Shown: piece by piece, positions 6,579 through 13,751 of the stretch | Layout: every line of letters starts with the position of its first letter | Position numbering within the stretch: position 1 is the first letter of the stretch | Source: Caryophanales bacterium UBA6769 | Lineage (GTDB): Bacteria > Bacillota > Bacilli > Bacillales > UBA6769 | Direction: 5' to 3' | Length of the DNA stretch: 13,751 bases | NCBI GenBank assembly: GCA_002453275.1 | Contig: DKGN01000141.1 | Coordinates: 1 to 13,751 of the forward strand | Program-made: the position numbers and the translations under genes | The notes under the pieces: model-generated | What the model was told of the DNA's origin: nothing | Databases searched by the model: none | Seen by the model: only the letters and a program-made list of their open reading frames with translations

Positions 6579-6695
6579 TTCACTATCAAACCCCTTCCTA
6601 ATTCATCATTAAAGTCTTTAAAAATAGAATCCTAGTAATATAGGTTTGCGGAAATATCAAAAAGTTTAGTTGACACGTCATACTTTCATGAAGCT

Positions 6696-7724
6696 TTACT
6701 CTTTGGCAATTGCTTGAACAAATTGTGAATCAATTCCCTCTTTAAAAGCTTCTAGATCAGGTGCAGAGGTGATTGACTTTTGATCGACTAAAAAATCAGC
6801 TGTATCCTTTAATACGTCTGCCATAGCACCACCTAAATATTTTTCACTCGCCTGTTCTTCAGCATTCAACCAGATTAATTGATCCATTGTTTGTGATGCA
6901 TCCTCAACAGATAGTTCTAATTCATCGGCCACAGCTTGATAGGCTTCTTCAGGTGAAGAACGGTAAAATTCAACGCCCTCATTAAATGCAGCAATATATT
7001 GTTCTATAATCTCTGGATGCTTTTCAATAAAATCTTCATTTACAACAAGTACTTCTGCTGTAATCAACCCATCATTGGCGAGGTCTCCACTCGTTAAGAT
7101 CACTTCACCTCCGCTATTGCTCATCTCACCCAACACAGGTTGCCATACATATCCACCATCTATAAGATTTCCTTCCCAAGCACCGAACATGTCTGGTGGC
7201 TGCATATCTAGAAATGTAACTGAACTTTCATCAATATTTTTTAGTTTAAGCGCATTTAACAACATATAGTGCGGGGTTGATCCAAACGTCACTGCTATTT
7301 TTTTGCCCGCCAAATCTTCCAATGATTGAATGCCGCTATCTTTTTTTACGACTAATGCTTCATTATCTCCAAGTACATCGTGGATCCATGCTACCTTATA
7401 TGGGAGTTCCTGCGAAATTCCACTTGCAGCCATTGGCGTTCCTACTAATCCCGCATCTATACTTCCTGATGCAACGGCTGTATTTACATCAATCCCAGTG
7501 TCAAAGTGATGCCATTTGACTTCTACATTCATACCTTCTAGATTCTTTTCTATTAATCCTAAAGATTTTGTCAGGATTTCAACATTAGGTATGGATTGAA
7601 CACCGATATTAAATTCCACAGTTTTGGTATTAGATTCCGGCTGTGTATTTGATTGATTACCGCAAGCACTTAAAATAAGTACAACGAGTAAGGAAAAAAC
7701 CCACGTAAATTTAAACTTTTTCAT
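6696..7724 (-). CDS. tauA: Taurine ABC transporter substrate-binding lipoprotein
   Basis: Predicted 342-residue lipoprotein. The signal ends in a lipobox LSAC with C21 as the lipidated cysteine, so it is anchored on the outer face of the membrane. The mature part follows TauA of Gram-negative bacteria closely by eye: WHHFDTGIDV near 71-80, NEALVVKK (121-128), GSTPHYMLLNALK (148-160), MQPPDMFGAWEGN (174-186), GGYVWQPVL (190-198) and the final SQFVQ. It would bind taurine or a similar sulfonate and hand it to the permease. It lies 66 bases after the ATPase gene in the order permease, ATPase, binding protein, the reverse of the tauABC order in Escherichia coli. Other aliphatic sulfonates (SsuA type) are the main alternative. 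Confidence 0.88.
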   Translation of the reverse strand: MKKFKFTWVFSLLVVLILSACGNQSNTQPESNTKTVEFNIGVQSIPNVEILTKSLGLIEKNLEGMNVEVKWHHFDTGIDVNTAVASGSIDAGLVGTPMAASGISQELPYKVAWIHDVLGDNEALVVKKDSGIQSLEDLAGKKIAVTFGSTPHYMLLNALKLKNIDESSVTFLDMQPPDMFGAWEGNLIDGGYVWQPVLGEMSNSGGEVILTSGDLANDGLITAEVLVVNEDFIEKHPEIIEQYIAAFNEGVEFYRSSPEEAYQAVADELELSVEDASQTMDQLIWLNAEEQASEKYLGGAMADVLKDTADFLVDQKSITSAPDLEAFKEGIDSQFVQAIAKE

Positions 7725-7790
7725 TTTTTTAGTCTCCTCTGTAATTCACATGTTTTTACAAGTTACATACTAGAAAATAAATGAAGCACA

Positions 7791-8576
7791 CTAATGCTGT
7801 ATTAAATCTACAATTTCTTCACGCTTTTCGATGAAGTCTTTTCGCGACCTATACTCACGACCTTGGCCATTCCCGATTTCATACGGAAGATTATTGTTGT
7901 ATTCCTTGATGATTTGTCCTGGGCGCGCCGACATGATGATGATTTTCGTTCCAAGCAGGAGAGCTTCTTCTACATCATGCGTAATAAAAAAGATTGTCTT
8001 GTGTGTTTCCTTCCAAATGGAGCGAATGGTTTCTTGCATTTGTTCTTTTGTCATCGCATCCAAAGCCCCGAATGGTTCATCCATTAGGACGATTCGCGGA
8101 TCATTGGCTAGCACACGGGCAATAGATGCACGTTGCTTCATTCCGCCAGATAACTCGTAAGGGGCCATCTTTTTAAATTGTTCTAAACCAACCATTTCTA
8201 AATATTCGTGCACAATGTCACGACGCTCATGAACAGGAGTTTTTCGCATTTTCAGTCCAAACTCGACATTCTCTTCGATGCTAAGCCAAGGATAGAGCGT
8301 TGGCTGCTGAAAAACTACGCCTCGATGTTCATCTGGTTTGTCTGGGATTGGTTTACCATCAAGGTAAACGTTCCCACTTGTTGGCTGTAAAAACCCTGCA
8401 ATTATGCGAAGTAGTGTCGTCTTGCCACAGCCAGATGGACCAAGCACGCAAACAAAGCTGCTCTCTTCGATGTTCAACTGTATATCTTGTAATGCCGTAA
8501 CAGCCTGAAAGTCAGTTTCATAGTTCAAGTTAAGGTCTCGGATTTCAATTACGTTTTTCTGTTGTTTGATTGTCAT
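7791..8576 (-). CDS. tauB: Taurine ABC transporter ATP-binding protein
   Basis: Predicted 261-residue ATPase that drives the importer from the cytoplasmic side. All nucleotide-binding motifs are intact: Walker A GPSGCGKT (46-53), Q-loop Q90 in VVFQQPTLYPW, signature LSGGMKQR (142-149), Walker B IVLMDEP (162-168) and the switch histidine in FFITHD (H200). The GALDAMTKEQM segment and PDEHRGVVFQ are typical of the nitrate/sulfonate/taurine branch. The start is placed at the ATG at 8576, with GGGAGG eight bases upstream; a TTG two codons earlier is too close to that site. It lies 57 bases downstream of the permease gene. Confidence 0.92.
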   Translation of the reverse strand: MTIKQQKNVIEIRDLNLNYETDFQAVTALQDIQLNIEESSFVCVLGPSGCGKTTLLRIIAGFLQPTSGNVYLDGKPIPDKPDEHRGVVFQQPTLYPWLSIEENVEFGLKMRKTPVHERRDIVHEYLEMVGLEQFKKMAPYELSGGMKQRASIARVLANDPRIVLMDEPFGALDAMTKEQMQETIRSIWKETHKTIFFITHDVEEALLLGTKIIIMSARPGQIIKEYNNNLPYEIGNGQGREYRSRKDFIEKREEIVDLIQH

Positions 8577-8633
8577 AACCAAAACCTCCCTCTCACTTCA
8601 TAATAAAATTACTAATCAGACATGAATAAAAAC

Positions 8634-9527
8634 TTAACCTTTTCCTTTCCATGGTACGGCTTTCCTTTCTGCAACACGGATCAACCAATCTAGGAAAATA
8701 CCAGTAAAACCCATTATTATAATTCCGACGAGCATAATATCACTTCTAAGAAATTTACTTGCATCTAACACCATCCACCCGATTCCATTCACTGCAGCTA
8801 CAATCTCGGAGGCGACGAGCGTTGTATAAGTAAAACCAGTTGCGGTACGCAACCCAGTAAATATGCTCGGCAAACAAGATGGAAAGATTACGTAACGAAA
8901 TACTTGCCCCTTGCTTGCCCCCAAACATTGAGCGGAATGAATTTGATCTTCTAGTACACCTCTAACCGCCGACATTGCTGCAATGTACATTGGAGGGAAT
9001 GCAGCTAAATACAACAGGACAATCTTTGACATGTCGCCGATTCCGAACCAAAGAATAAGCAGAGTATAATAAGCGAGCGGAGGAATTGGACGATAAAATT
9101 CAACGAGCGGATCAAGTGCTGCCTGAAATTTTGATGAATATCCGCTCCACAAGCCTAATGGAATAGCGGTAACTACGGCTAACAAAAATGCAAGCAGCAT
9201 CCGGAACATACTATGCCCCCAATGTTCCCAAAGCATTATCCCCTTATAACCATTTGTAAGAAGGTCCGTAAAAGCAGCCCATGTCAAGGCTGGAGAAGGA
9301 AACAAAGTAGGTGAGACGAGTTCTAATTTAGTAACTAGATACCAAAGCGACAAAATAACGATTACTGATAATCCCTTAATCATCGTTTCCATGCCCCTAG
9401 TCCGCTTTCTTTTAGATTTAGATCGAGAAGTAAGGGTAGATTGATTATTTACTTGTATTTCTTTAGGAGGGTTTGGATGTGGGTTATGCAAGTTTTCCTC
9501 TATATTTTTTGAAGTGTCATTCATCAT
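8634..9527 (-). CDS. tauC: Taurine ABC transporter permease
   Basis: Predicted 297-residue membrane permease. The core contains about six helices and the MetI-like permease signature; DPLVEFYRPIPPLAY (139-153), LWFGIGDMSKIVLLYLA (159-175) and the ATPase-contacting EAA loop AQCLGASKGQVFRYVIFP (199-216) match TauC strongly, as does the terminal VPWKGKG. The start at 9527 is chosen since GGGAG lies eight bases upstream; the ATG at 9542 overlaps that site. An odd trait is a polar N-terminal tail of about 48 residues (NPHPNPPKE, then SKSKRKRTRG) before the first helix, longer than in typical TauC. First gene of the operon, behind a promoter candidate at 9630-9658. Confidence 0.9.
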   Translation of the reverse strand: MMNDTSKNIEENLHNPHPNPPKEIQVNNQSTLTSRSKSKRKRTRGMETMIKGLSVIVILSLWYLVTKLELVSPTLFPSPALTWAAFTDLLTNGYKGIMLWEHWGHSMFRMLLAFLLAVVTAIPLGLWSGYSSKFQAALDPLVEFYRPIPPLAYYTLLILWFGIGDMSKIVLLYLAAFPPMYIAAMSAVRGVLEDQIHSAQCLGASKGQVFRYVIFPSCLPSIFTGLRTATGFTYTTLVASEIVAAVNGIGWMVLDASKFLRSDIMLVGIIIMGFTGIFLDWLIRVAERKAVPWKGKG

Positions 9528-9629
9528 GTTTTGCACTCCCATTCAAATTGTCGATTGTTTATGTTGATATAATATTTATTACTCAGATTAATTTTATTAA
9601 GCATACCTGTATTGTTGGAATTGATTTTT

Positions 9630-9658
9630 ATACTAGCATTAATACGTTTTATTTTCAA
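9630..9658 (-). promoter_or_regulatory. Candidate sigma-A promoter of the tau operon
   Basis: On the minus strand TTGAAA (9658-9653) and TAGTAT (9635-9630) are 17 bases apart. The transcript would have a leader of roughly 95 bases before tauC. The region is shared with the divergent exporter gene, so one regulator could control both; no regulator gene is present in the window. Confidence 0.45.
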
Positions 9659-9780
9659 CAGTAAAGAGATAAAGGTTATCATAGTATCTAAGATATTCGG
9701 ATGTACTGTAAAAAGGGTTTCAGGGAAGTGTAGACGAAAGAGTGGAAAGTACATAGAAAAATATGATGGGGTAGATTGCA

Positions 9781-10503
9781 TTGTCTATCGTTATTTTTAT
9801 TATGATTATTTTAATCGCATCCATTTTGCAAACGAGTACAGGCTTTGGTTTTTCGATTTTAGCGACTCCTTTTTTGTTGCTGTTATTTCAGCCTGCCGAA
9901 GCGATCCAAATTAATTTAATATTGTCTTTTGTTATTTCTCTTGCTCTCATTGCAAAGATCAAGCAAGACATTGATTTCGGTGTGTTGAAAAGGTTTTTGT
10001 TCGGAAGTGTTGCTGGTCTGCCGCTAGGCATGCTTGTTTTTTTAGTACTTGATGTTACGAAGCTCAAGCTTGGCATCAGCATCATTATTTTAATATTGAC
10101 CGTTGTGCTCATCTGGAAATTTCGGATTTCACAAACGAAGCCACGGGATTATATTGTGGGAGGCTTGTCGGGTATTTTGACGACGAGTATCGGTATGCCA
10201 GGTCCACCATTGTTGCTTTATTTCGCAGGCACAGCTACGCAAAAAGCTGTATTACGAGGCACAACACTTGCGTTTTACTTAGTCATTTATTTGTTGAGTA
10301 TCATTATGCAAGTGAGCTTTGCGGGCGCGACGAAGACAATGTGGCTTGCAAGTGGGCTCGCTTTGCCGATCGTCTTCTTAGGCTTGTACGTTGGACAGCT
10401 TTTATTTACGAGAATAAACGAGCGTCATTTTCAGATTGTCCTATATGTGATTTTAGCGTTTACAGGAGTGTATTTGCTTTTTGAGAGTGTAAAGAATTGG
10501 TAA
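9781..10503 (+). CDS. TauE/SafE-family (TSUP) anion exporter
   Basis: Predicted 240-residue membrane protein with about seven to eight hydrophobic helices. The two family repeats each carry the expected glycine/proline turn: QTSTGFGFSILATPFLLLL (17-35) and TTSIGMPGPPLLLYFAG (134-150). The family exports sulfite, sulfoacetate or other small organosulfur anions. The start is a TTG with GGGG about ten bases upstream; no ATG in a better position is visible. It is transcribed away from the tau operon, which supports a role in removing a product of taurine breakdown. The name tauE is not assigned because the family is broad. A run of T-free sequence follows, and the A-run before the htpX hairpin does not serve as terminator for this strand. 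Confidence 0.85.
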   Translation: MSIVIFIMIILIASILQTSTGFGFSILATPFLLLLFQPAEAIQINLILSFVISLALIAKIKQDIDFGVLKRFLFGSVAGLPLGMLVFLVLDVTKLKLGISIIILILTVVLIWKFRISQTKPRDYIVGGLSGILTTSIGMPGPPLLLYFAGTATQKAVLRGTTLAFYLVIYLLSIIMQVSFAGATKTMWLASGLALPIVFLGLYVGQLLFTRINERHFQIVLYVILAFTGVYLLFESVKNW

Positions 10504-10597
10504 AGGTTTAAGCGAAAATAATGTAGGTGCGGATTAGTGACAGTTTTATTGCTCTCTTTATTTTACGTATTTAACATTGCTTAATTCAATGAAATAC

Positions 10598-10622
10598 AAA
10601 AAAGACAGCACCTTGTGCTGTC
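10598..10622 (-). terminator. Terminator of lemA-htpX
   Basis: On the minus strand GACAGCAC (10622-10615) and GTGCTGTC (10611-10604) form a perfect 8-bp stem with a 3-base loop, followed by six T residues. It begins two bases after the htpX stop codon. Confidence 0.93.
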
Positions 10623-10624
10623 CT

Positions 10625-11509
10625 TTACATGTTCTCTAGTCGTTCAATCCGACTTTCAATTGGAGGGTGTGTAGCCATCCAGCTGCCTTTTCTTTTTCGA
10701 TTTTTTCGAAGCGGATTGGAAATGTACATTGCTGCGGTTGCATCCTTCGCACCCTTTACTTCTTCAGGGCTTTGACTGATTTTGAGCAATGCATTTTTTA
10801 ATCCGACGTTGTTACGTGTAAATTCAACTGCTGTGGCATCTGCTAAGTATTCACGGTTTCTTGAGACCGCAAAATGGACAAACTGGGCTGCGATTGGCGC
10901 TAAAATTATGAGCACAAGGGCAACGATCAGTAAGGCAGGGTGTGTTTTTTGATTGCGGTTTCGGCCACCACGAAAAAAGAGCGTGCGTGCGCCGATGTCT
11001 GCGATAATGGCAATGACTGCAACGAGTGCAATACAGACCGTCATGAGACGAATGTCGTAGTTACGGATATGGGCAATTTCATGAGCTGCAACACCTTCTA
11101 GTTCTTCGCGGTTCAGCCGTTCAAGCAGGCCTGATGTGAAGGCAACGGCGCCTTTTTCAGGCTTTGTTCCGGTTGCGAATGCGTTCGGTGCAGGGTCGTT
11201 TACAATATAGATTTTCGGCATCGGAATTCGTGCGGCAATGGAGAGTTCTTCAACGATATTGAACAGCATCGGATTGTCTTCATGCGAAATTTCGCGCGCA
11301 CCCGACATTCGCAAAACTTGTGAATTTGCCGTCATGTATGTGACCGGCATGTAAATTGCGAGGATGATCAATGTAATGATAATACCGGATAAAGAATCCC
11401 CCATGAATAAATAGCCTACCGCCCAGCCGATGACGAGGACGGTAACACTAAAAAGAAGCATAAGAAGAAGTGTTTTTCGTTTATTCTGTTCGATTTGCTT
11501 ATAAAGCAT
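10625..11509 (-). CDS. htpX: Membrane zinc metalloprotease HtpX
   Basis: Predicted 294-residue M48-family protease that degrades damaged membrane proteins. The zinc site is intact: HEIAH with H143, E144 and H147, and E220 in SRNREYLADA as the third ligand. Hydrophobic segments at about 13-36, 41-60, 153-171 and 191-212 give the usual four-helix layout, and the end HPPIESRIERLENM is typical. The length equals known HtpX proteins when translation starts at 11509 behind GGGAGG; a start at 11557 would add 16 residues without support. It lies 117 bases downstream of lemA on the same strand, a common pairing in Firmicutes, and ends in a strong terminator. Confidence 0.97.
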   Translation of the reverse strand: MLYKQIEQNKRKTLLLMLLFSVTVLVIGWAVGYLFMGDSLSGIIITLIILAIYMPVTYMTANSQVLRMSGAREISHEDNPMLFNIVEELSIAARIPMPKIYIVNDPAPNAFATGTKPEKGAVAFTSGLLERLNREELEGVAAHEIAHIRNYDIRLMTVCIALVAVIAIIADIGARTLFFRGGRNRNQKTHPALLIVALVLIILAPIAAQFVHFAVSRNREYLADATAVEFTRNNVGLKNALLKISQSPEEVKGAKDATAAMYISNPLRKNRKRKGSWMATHPPIESRIERLENM

Positions 11510-11626
11510 GTTGATCCTCCCAAAAATCAATGACACCCCAGTGTATGTTTTGTCCAATATTTTATATGGCGCCGGGGCTTAACCTTGTTCAGGTGGGTTT
11601 TCAATCCTAGCTACCGTTGAGCAAAG

Positions 11627-12175
11627 TTAAAAGGAAACTTGTGGTGCTTCACGTTCTGCCTCTGGAATCGTGAGTTGATCTTCCTGTTGGAAACCGAGCA
11701 TACCAGCAATGATGACAGTTGGAAACGTCTCACGCTTAATGTTGTAATCGGCAACGGTTTTGTTATAAAGCTGTCTTGAATAAGCGACCTTATTTTCGGT
11801 CGTTGTTAATTCTTCTTGAAGCTTCAAGAAGTTCTGGTTTGCTTTCAAATCAGGATAAGCTTCAGACAAGGCAAAAATGGACTTTAATGCACCTTGCAAC
11901 ATATTGTCTGCATCAATTCGTTCTTGGGGTGAACCTTGGACAAGCTGATTTCGTGCCTGAATGACTTTTTCTAACGTTTCTTGTTCGTGTGCAGCATAGC
12001 CTTTTACTGTTTCTACTAAGTTTGGAATGAGATCGTAACGTCGCTTCAACTGGACATCGATTTGACTCCATGACTCTTTTACCCAGTTACGTAACTTAAT
12101 GAGAGAGTTATACGAAGCAATTAGAAAAATGGCGAGCAACACAATAACAGCAATAATTCCAATCAATAGACTCAT
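11627..12175 (-). CDS. lemA: LemA family protein
   Basis: Predicted 182-residue protein with one N-terminal helix (about residues 2-21) followed by an all-helical domain: YNSLIKLRNWVKESWSQIDVQLKRRYDLIPNLVETVKGYAAHE (22-64), LEKVIQARNQ (68-77), and the conserved end YNIKRETFPTVIIAGMLGF (144-162). The cellular role of LemA is not settled; the short N-terminus probably faces out and the helical bundle lies inside or at the membrane. AGGAAGGGG precedes the ATG. It is the first gene of a lemA-htpX unit, which suggests a link to membrane-protein quality control. Confidence 0.95.
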   Translation of the reverse strand: MSLLIGIIAVIVLLAIFLIASYNSLIKLRNWVKESWSQIDVQLKRRYDLIPNLVETVKGYAAHEQETLEKVIQARNQLVQGSPQERIDADNMLQGALKSIFALSEAYPDLKANQNFLKLQEELTTTENKVAYSRQLYNKTVADYNIKRETFPTVIIAGMLGFQQEDQLTIPEAEREAPQVSF

Positions 12176-12208
12176 TTCTTCTATCCCCTTCCTGTACCAA
12201 TGTATTAC

Positions 12209-12233
12209 AAATTAGTCGAATTAAGACTAGTTT
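12209..12233. repeat. Inverted repeat upstream of lemA
   Basis: AAATTAGTC (12209-12217) and GACTAGTTT (12225-12233) are complementary with one mismatch across a 7-base spacer, about 35 bases before the lemA start. It could be an operator for the lemA promoter; I see no clear -35/-10 pair there. Confidence 0.3.
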
Positions 12234-12282
12234 ACCATAGAAAATGTAAGGCAAAAGGATTGTTTTGGAAAGGATTTTTATT

Positions 12283-12309
12283 TTGAAACTAGAATAGGTT
12301 TTGTATGAT
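12283..12309 (+). promoter_or_regulatory. Candidate promoter of the macrodomain gene
   Basis: TTGAAA (12283-12288) and TATGAT (12304-12309) are good boxes but only 15 bases apart, two shorter than ideal. It would give a leader of about 28 bases before the start codon. Confidence 0.35.
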
Positions 12310-12343
12310 GAAGAGAAGAGTGTCATAAAGGGAGTGGAACAAG

Positions 12344-12910
12344 ATGAATGTTGAATTGAACGGAAACAGCTTAAAATTGATGACAGGTGATATTACGAAG
12401 CAGGCGACAGAGGCTATCGTGAATGCTGCAAATGGATCATTACTTGGTGGCGGAGGCGTCGATGGGGCGATTCATCGTGCAGCCGGAGTACAGTTACTCG
12501 AGGAATGTAAAGCACTCCGTAAAGAGAAACTGCAAGGAGAAATGTTACCGACAGGTGATGCAGTCTTGACGAAAGGCTATGATTTGCCAGCAAAGCATGT
12601 CATTCATACCGTTGGTCCGGTGTGGGAAGGGAATGCACATCGTGAGGAACAGCTGCTAGCAAATTGTTATAAAAATACGCTACAGCTTGCAAAAGAAAAG
12701 GAAATTACAAGCATCTCTTTTCCGTCTATCTCAACAGGAATCTTTCGCTTTCCAATTAAGTTAGCATCAGAAGTTGCACTTGGGACGGTTGTGGAATTTT
12801 TACAAAGGTATGAGTTTGGTCATGTTGTCATGACATTATTTTCTGATGAAGACTATGAAGTGTATGCAAAGACATTGCAAGGCATAATGAATGCCAGCGA
12901 TAAAGAGTAG
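12344..12910 (+). CDS. Macrodomain protein, probable O-acetyl-ADP-ribose deacetylase
   Basis: Predicted 188-residue single macrodomain that binds ADP-ribose and removes acetyl or ADP-ribosyl groups from it or from proteins. The family motifs are complete: GDIT (15-18), AIVNAANGSLLGGGGVDGAIH (24-44) with the substrate-binding Asn and the glycine-rich loop, and SISTGIFRFP (128-137) around the distal ribose. Length and order fit the YmdB/MacroD group. GGGAG lies nine bases before the ATG. The next gene, a 5'-nucleotidase, starts 23 bases after the stop, so the two are likely co-transcribed and may act together on ADP-ribose or nucleotide breakdown products. Confidence 0.94.
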   Translation: MNVELNGNSLKLMTGDITKQATEAIVNAANGSLLGGGGVDGAIHRAAGVQLLEECKALRKEKLQGEMLPTGDAVLTKGYDLPAKHVIHTVGPVWEGNAHREEQLLANCYKNTLQLAKEKEITSISFPSISTGIFRFPIKLASEVALGTVVEFLQRYEFGHVVMTLFSDEDYEVYAKTLQGIMNASDKE

Positions 12911-12933
12911 AATGAACATAAGGAGTCAATACA

Positions 12934-13751
12934 ATGGCGTATGAATTAGAGGGGAAGCTTGTTGTAGCGGTAGCTTCAAGTGCATTATTTGATTTGCGTG
13001 AATCAGATGACGTGTTTCGAACAGAGGGAGAAGAAGCTTATCGGGCTTTTCAACGAGAAAATGAAGAGCGCATATTAGAGCCAGGTGTTGCGTTTCCATT
13101 AATCAAAAGACTACTCAATCTAAATAAAAGCCAACAGCATGCGCTCGTAGAGGTCGTGTTGTTTTCAAGAAACGATCCTGATACAGGCTTGCGTGTATTT
13201 AAGTCGATCGGTCATTACAATTTACCGATTACTCGCGCGGTATTTGTCGCGGGCAGAAACCCTTTTGAATACATGCAGGCGTTTAATGCTTCATTATTTT
13301 TGTCTGGGAATCGAGAAGATGTGAAGCAAGCAATCGAAAGTGGACTTCCAGCGGGTTATGTAGAAGAGACAGAATACATCGATGATGAAGATGAAGAATT
13401 ACGGATTGTTTTTGACTTCGACGGTGTCATCGCTGATGATTCTTCTGAGCAAGTGTATAAAAAGGCCAATGATTTAGACATGTATCAACAGCATGAGAAA
13501 GCTCATGCACGTGAATCATTGCCAGCAGGTCCGTTATATCGCTTTTTAACACAAGTCTCACATATTCAAAAGCAAGAATTAGAAAAACAAAAGCAAGATG
13601 ACGCGTACGAACCGAAAATTCGCATTGCGATTTGCACAGCTAGAAATGCACCTGCCCATGAGCGGGTCGTCACGACTCTACGAAAGTGGGATATTCGTGT
13701 CGATGAGGCTTTTTTTCTCGGGGGGATTGATAAGACCCGTGTCTTAGAGAT
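12934..13751 (+). CDS. 5'-nucleotidase (cN-I type), partial at right edge
   Basis: An open frame of 272 codons runs from the ATG at 12934 to the end of the window without a stop, so the C-terminus is missing. It is recognised as a cytosolic 5'-nucleotidase of the cN-I/NT5C1 type, which removes phosphate from nucleoside monophosphates. Visible landmarks are VAVASSALFDLRESDDVFR (11-29), LFSRNDPDTGLRVFKSIGHY (76-95), AFNASLFLSGN (116-126), the HAD-like motif FDFDGVIADDSSE with D161 and D163 (160-172), IAICTARNAPAHERV and FFLGGIDK (261-267). AAGGAG lies eight bases before the ATG. It follows the macrodomain gene by 23 bases and probably shares its transcript. Confidence 0.88.
   Translation, partial: MAYELEGKLVVAVASSALFDLRESDDVFRTEGEEAYRAFQRENEERILEPGVAFPLIKRLLNLNKSQQHALVEVVLFSRNDPDTGLRVFKSIGHYNLPITRAVFVAGRNPFEYMQAFNASLFLSGNREDVKQAIESGLPAGYVEETEYIDDEDEELRIVFDFDGVIADDSSEQVYKKANDLDMYQQHEKAHARESLPAGPLYRFLTQVSHIQKQELEKQKQDDAYEPKIRIAICTARNAPAHERVVTTLRKWDIRVDEAFFLGGIDKTRVLE

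Noticed and set aside
6579..6695. Separate promoter or attenuator for the aminotransferase
   Set aside because: TTGATA and TATTAC on the minus strand are too close together, and the CCTA/TAGG stem is only four pairs; read-through from tauA is simpler.
9612..9914. Plus-strand frame overlapping the start of the TSUP exporter
   Set aside because: It runs through the promoter region into another frame of the exporter and is rich in residues expected from AT-rich noncoding DNA; no ribosome binding site.
11510..11626. Independent htpX promoter in the lemA-htpX gap
   Set aside because: AT-rich boxes such as TATAAA are present on the minus strand but no -35 box at proper spacing was found.

Overview
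This window looks like a chromosomal segment of a low-GC Gram-positive bacterium of the Bacillaceae or a close relative. The signs are strong AGGAGG-type ribosome binding sites before nearly every gene, GTG and TTG starts, hairpin-plus-T terminators, an SPAC-type lipoprotein signal, and typical Bacillus families (LemA, HtpX, a DUF4163/DUF3298 protein, a cN-I type 5'-nucleotidase). No rRNA, tRNA, CRISPR array, transposase or prophage gene is visible.

Layout. (1) 21-485 (-): a Pro/Gly-rich protein with a conserved aromatic C-terminal domain and a possible sporulation (sigma-K-like) promoter. (2) 810-2242 (+): a GNAT acetyltransferase overlapping by one base a two-helix membrane protein whose cytoplasmic part resembles half of a phospholipase-D-like fold; a terminator follows. 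(3) 2439-3059 (+): a soluble DUF4163/DUF3298 protein behind a leader able to fold as a three-way junction; then 3135-3983 (+): a membrane-anchored acidic protein of unknown role. (4) 4049-5005 (-): a nitrilase-superfamily amidohydrolase with the full Glu-Lys-Cys triad. (5) 5244-9527 (-): tauC-tauB-tauA followed by a class III aminotransferase, ending in a clear terminator; divergent from it at 9781-10503 (+) is a TauE/SafE-family anion exporter. (6) 10625-12175 (-): lemA-htpX, closed by a terminator. (7) 12344 to the right edge (+): a macrodomain ADP-ribose hydrolase and a 5'-nucleotidase running out of the window.

The most coherent system is region 5. TauABC would import taurine, the aminotransferase would convert it to sulfoacetaldehyde, and the divergent exporter would remove a sulfonate or sulfite product. 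No sulfoacetaldehyde acetyltransferase (xsc), sulfoacetaldehyde dehydrogenase or reductase lies in the window, so the sulfur end of the pathway is open; use of taurine as nitrogen source with sulfonate excretion is one reading. The most enigmatic part is the GNAT plus membrane PLD-like pair, and the leader RNA of the DUF3298 gene. I do not see a known defence system.
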